Position numbers and translations under genes: made by a program
Part shown: one piece after another, positions 4,873 to 5,907 of the stretch
How positions within the stretch are numbered: the stretch's first letter is position 1
Layout of the letters: every line of letters begins with the position of its first letter
Notes under the pieces: model-generated
What the model saw: only the letters and a program-made list of their open reading frames with translations
What the model was told of the DNA's origin: nothing
Database searches by the model: none
From: an uncultured Selenomonadaceae bacterium
GTDB lineage: Bacteria > Bacillota > Negativicutes > Selenomonadales > Selenomonadaceae
DNA: 5,907 nt
Assembly (NCBI GenBank): GCA_905235425.1
Contig: CAJOKY010000151.1
Coordinates: forward strand, 1-5,907
Reading direction: 5' to 3'

Positions 4873-5023
4873 GACTTAATACACATACTTTTTCTTTGGC
4901 GCAAAGAAAAAGTATGCAAAAAGAAACAGTTGCGCTCACTCGCGTCCTGCGAGCCCGCGCAACGGCGCACGTCCTTGTGCGCCTCTAGGATTCAAATTTT
5001 ACGTCGTAAATAAAGTATGATAT
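4873..5023. mobile_element. Hairpin-rich element between the 64-bp repeats, MITE- or REP-like
   Basis: This 151-bp stretch separates the two copies of the mpg 3' end. It holds a perfect 15-bp inverted repeat with a 3-nt loop (CATACTTTTTCTTTG at 4884-4898 with its complement at 4902-4916). Next is a nested GC-rich hairpin (GTTGCGC 4929-4935 with GCGCAAC 4957-4963, and inside it CTCGC 4939-4943 with GCGAG 4949-4953). A third hairpin follows (GGCGCAC 4964-4970 with GTGCGCC 4977-4983). A short palindrome TTTACG-T-CGTAAA lies at 4998-5010. GC content rises sharply over 4929-4983 compared with the flanks. No transposase or inverted terminal repeats at the outer edges are seen, so mobility is inferred from structure and context. 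A simple local tandem duplication plus later insertion is an alternative. Confidence 0.4.
4918..4963 (-). terminator. Possible terminator of the kptA-mpg transcript
   Basis: On the minus strand the nested GC-rich hairpin (4963-4929) is followed by TGTTTCTTTTT, which fits a rho-independent terminator 60 nt after the mpg stop. It is part of the hairpin-rich element. Confidence 0.4.
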
Positions 5024-5604
5024 TAAACGTTGGCAGAAAGAAATTTGCTGTCGGTCAAGATGAAACGCCATAAAAAATTAGCCGCGTCTCCTGCGTAGTC
5101 AATGTTAATTCGTTTAGTAGCGGTTACGGCGGGATTTAAAATTGCGGTCTCTATGAAAAGTTCGTCGCCGCATAAATCAGCGCCGTAATGATTTTTTGTA
5201 ATTGCCAGCGCTTGAGCAAGCTTGCCGGGTCCGGAACATAAATCGCGCAGATTATTTTTATTTCGTCGCGCCTTCATAAGCTCCACGCCGTCAACGGGTT
5301 CAATGGCGCGAATCAGTACGGCTTCGGGAATATTTTCAACGTTGGCAACGACGTTCATGCAAAAATACATGCCGTAAATTTGGTAAACGTAAGCATAACC
5401 GCCGATGCCGAATTGAATTTTGGTTCGTTCGGTCAAGCCCTTGTATGAATGCGCGGCGGCGTCCATTTCTCCCATGTAAGCTTCCGTTTCCACGATAACG
5501 CCGCTTGTCACGCCTGCCGCCGTACGGTGAACAAGTTTTTTGCCGATTAAATCACGTGCAACGTCTAAGCCGGAGCGCAGGTAAAATTCTCGTGTAAGTT
5601 TCAT
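5023..5604 (-). CDS. mpg: DNA-3-methyladenine glycosylase (AAG/MPG family)
   Basis: This monofunctional base-excision repair enzyme flips out and removes 3-methyladenine and related damaged purines. The 193-residue length is normal for bacterial members. By alignment with human AAG, the catalytic Glu is E41 in ETEAY (39-43). Y43 corresponds to Y127, H52 to H136, Y74 to Y159 (base stacking in the YVYQIYGMYF block, 72-81) and N84 to N169. SGPGKLAQALAI (124-135) is the other family signature. The ATG at 5604 is chosen because AAGGA (5616-5612) lies 7 nt upstream and the protein then starts MKLTREFYLR, as expected; a longer in-frame start at 5652 lies inside kptA. It begins 2 bp after the kptA stop, so translation is probably coupled. 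Its final 64 bp are duplicated at 4809-4872. The gene itself looks complete. Confidence 0.96.
   Translation of the reverse strand: MKLTREFYLRSGLDVARDLIGKKLVHRTAAGVTSGVIVETEAYMGEMDAAAHSYKGLTERTKIQFGIGGYAYVYQIYGMYFCMNVVANVENIPEAVLIRAIEPVDGVELMKARRNKNNLRDLCSGPGKLAQALAITKNHYGADLCGDELFIETAILNPAVTATKRINIDYAGDAANFLWRFILTDSKFLSANV
5024..5087. repeat. 64-bp exact direct repeat, copy 2 (in-place mpg 3' end)
   Basis: This copy forms the 3' end of the intact mpg frame, reaching into its stop codon. The match to 4809-4872 starts and ends sharply: the flanking bases on both sides differ (T at 5023 versus C at 4808, C at 5088 versus G at 4873). Confidence 0.97.
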
Positions 5605-5606
5605 TT

Positions 5607-5907
5607 TTAAATCCTTGCAAGATATTTCGGCGGTACATGTTCGGTGAGCCAAACGCCGTTTACAGATTGATAAAACGTAAAACCGTCTGCAGACATTTTA
5701 ACCGCGTCTACTTCGTAAATCAGCGGCGTACCCTTTCGCCTTCGTGCTACTTTTTCCGCAGTTTCGATATCGGCTGATAAGTGGACATAAAGGCGCGACA
5801 TTTTCAAAATGCCTTCGCGTTCAATCGACGTTGAATTTTTTTCCAATGTACCGTGAAAAAGTTTTACCGGCGGGATTTTTTCCTCCAATTCCACGTCAAC
5901 ATTGATT
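5607..5907 (-). CDS. kptA: RNA 2'-phosphotransferase (KptA/Tpt1 family), C-terminal part, cut by the window edge
   Basis: Tpt1/KptA enzymes move the 2'-phosphate at an RNA splice or repair junction onto NAD. Ninety-nine codons to the TAA at 5609-5607 are visible, the C-terminal half of a protein usually near 180 residues. The fragment opens with INVDVELEEKIPPVKLFHGT, which is the conserved stretch after the family's QGHS motif. It also has VHLSADIETAEKVARRRKG and NGVWLTEHVPPKYL, both characteristic. A GTG at 5894-5892 could look like a start, but the frame stays open to the window edge and the sequence before it is conserved, so the true start lies outside. The catalytic Arg-His pair of the N-terminal lobe is also outside. 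mpg follows 2 bp downstream with its ribosome binding site inside this gene. Confidence 0.92.
   Translation of the reverse strand, partial: INVDVELEEKIPPVKLFHGTLEKNSTSIEREGILKMSRLYVHLSADIETAEKVARRRKGTPLIYEVDAVKMSADGFTFYQSVNGVWLTEHVPPKYLARI

Noticed and set aside
4914..4988. Plus-strand 24-codon frame through the hairpin-rich element (starts MQKETVALTRVL)
   Set aside because: There is no ribosome binding site or promoter, and the sequence is dominated by inverted repeats, so the open frame is probably a by-product of GC-rich hairpins.
5605..5652. Longer mpg start adding 16 residues
   Set aside because: It would lie inside kptA in another frame. The ATG at 5604 has a well-placed AAGGA and gives the expected family N-terminus.

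Overview
The window looks like a piece of a moderately AT-rich Firmicutes-type chromosome, possibly Negativicutes. The evidence is strong AGGAGG-type ribosome binding sites, sigma-A-like promoters with 17-bp spacers, and the protein sequences; the taxonomic placement is inference. Four conserved housekeeping or repair genes, all on the minus strand, form the backbone: a 5'-truncated kptA (right edge), mpg, clpB, and the N-terminal half of pnp (running off the left edge).

Right part (about 4873-5907). kptA (tRNA 2'-phosphotransferase family) and mpg (3-methyladenine DNA glycosylase) are separated by 2 bp and look translationally coupled. The last 64 bp of the mpg reading frame is repeated exactly 215 bp further on, at 4809-4872. 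The 151 bp between the copies is a hairpin-rich element whose GC-rich stem and U-rich tail may also terminate the kptA-mpg transcript. Then comes clpB with a clear promoter (TTGACA-17-TATCAT), which fixes its start at 4681. This ClpB carries an Ile-Gly-Phe tripeptide where ClpA and ClpC have their ClpP-docking loop.

Middle part (1134-2056, about 920 bp with no conventional gene). This is the most interesting stretch. It holds three tandem, diverged copies of a small module. Each starts with a nearly identical plus-strand promoter (TTGACA-17-TAAAAT, at 1352, 1512 and 1862). Module B is complete: a plus-strand promoter, a short predicted RNA, a bidirectional terminator, and a convergent minus-strand gene for a 27-residue hydrophobic peptide. 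That gene has its own strong promoter, and its Shine-Dalgarno is buried in a stem-loop. The arrangement resembles type I toxin-antitoxin loci with convergent overlapping transcripts (as in Fst or TxpA/RatA). Module A looks like a decayed copy: the ATG is replaced by ATA, the -35 is degenerate, and the body and terminator are lost. Module C keeps the promoter, the RNA and the terminator, which now also lies at the end of clpB, but has no toxin gene. Family membership and function are inferred from architecture only.

Left part (1-1133) is pnp, read toward the left edge from a good ribosome binding site. I see no convincing promoter directly upstream of it.
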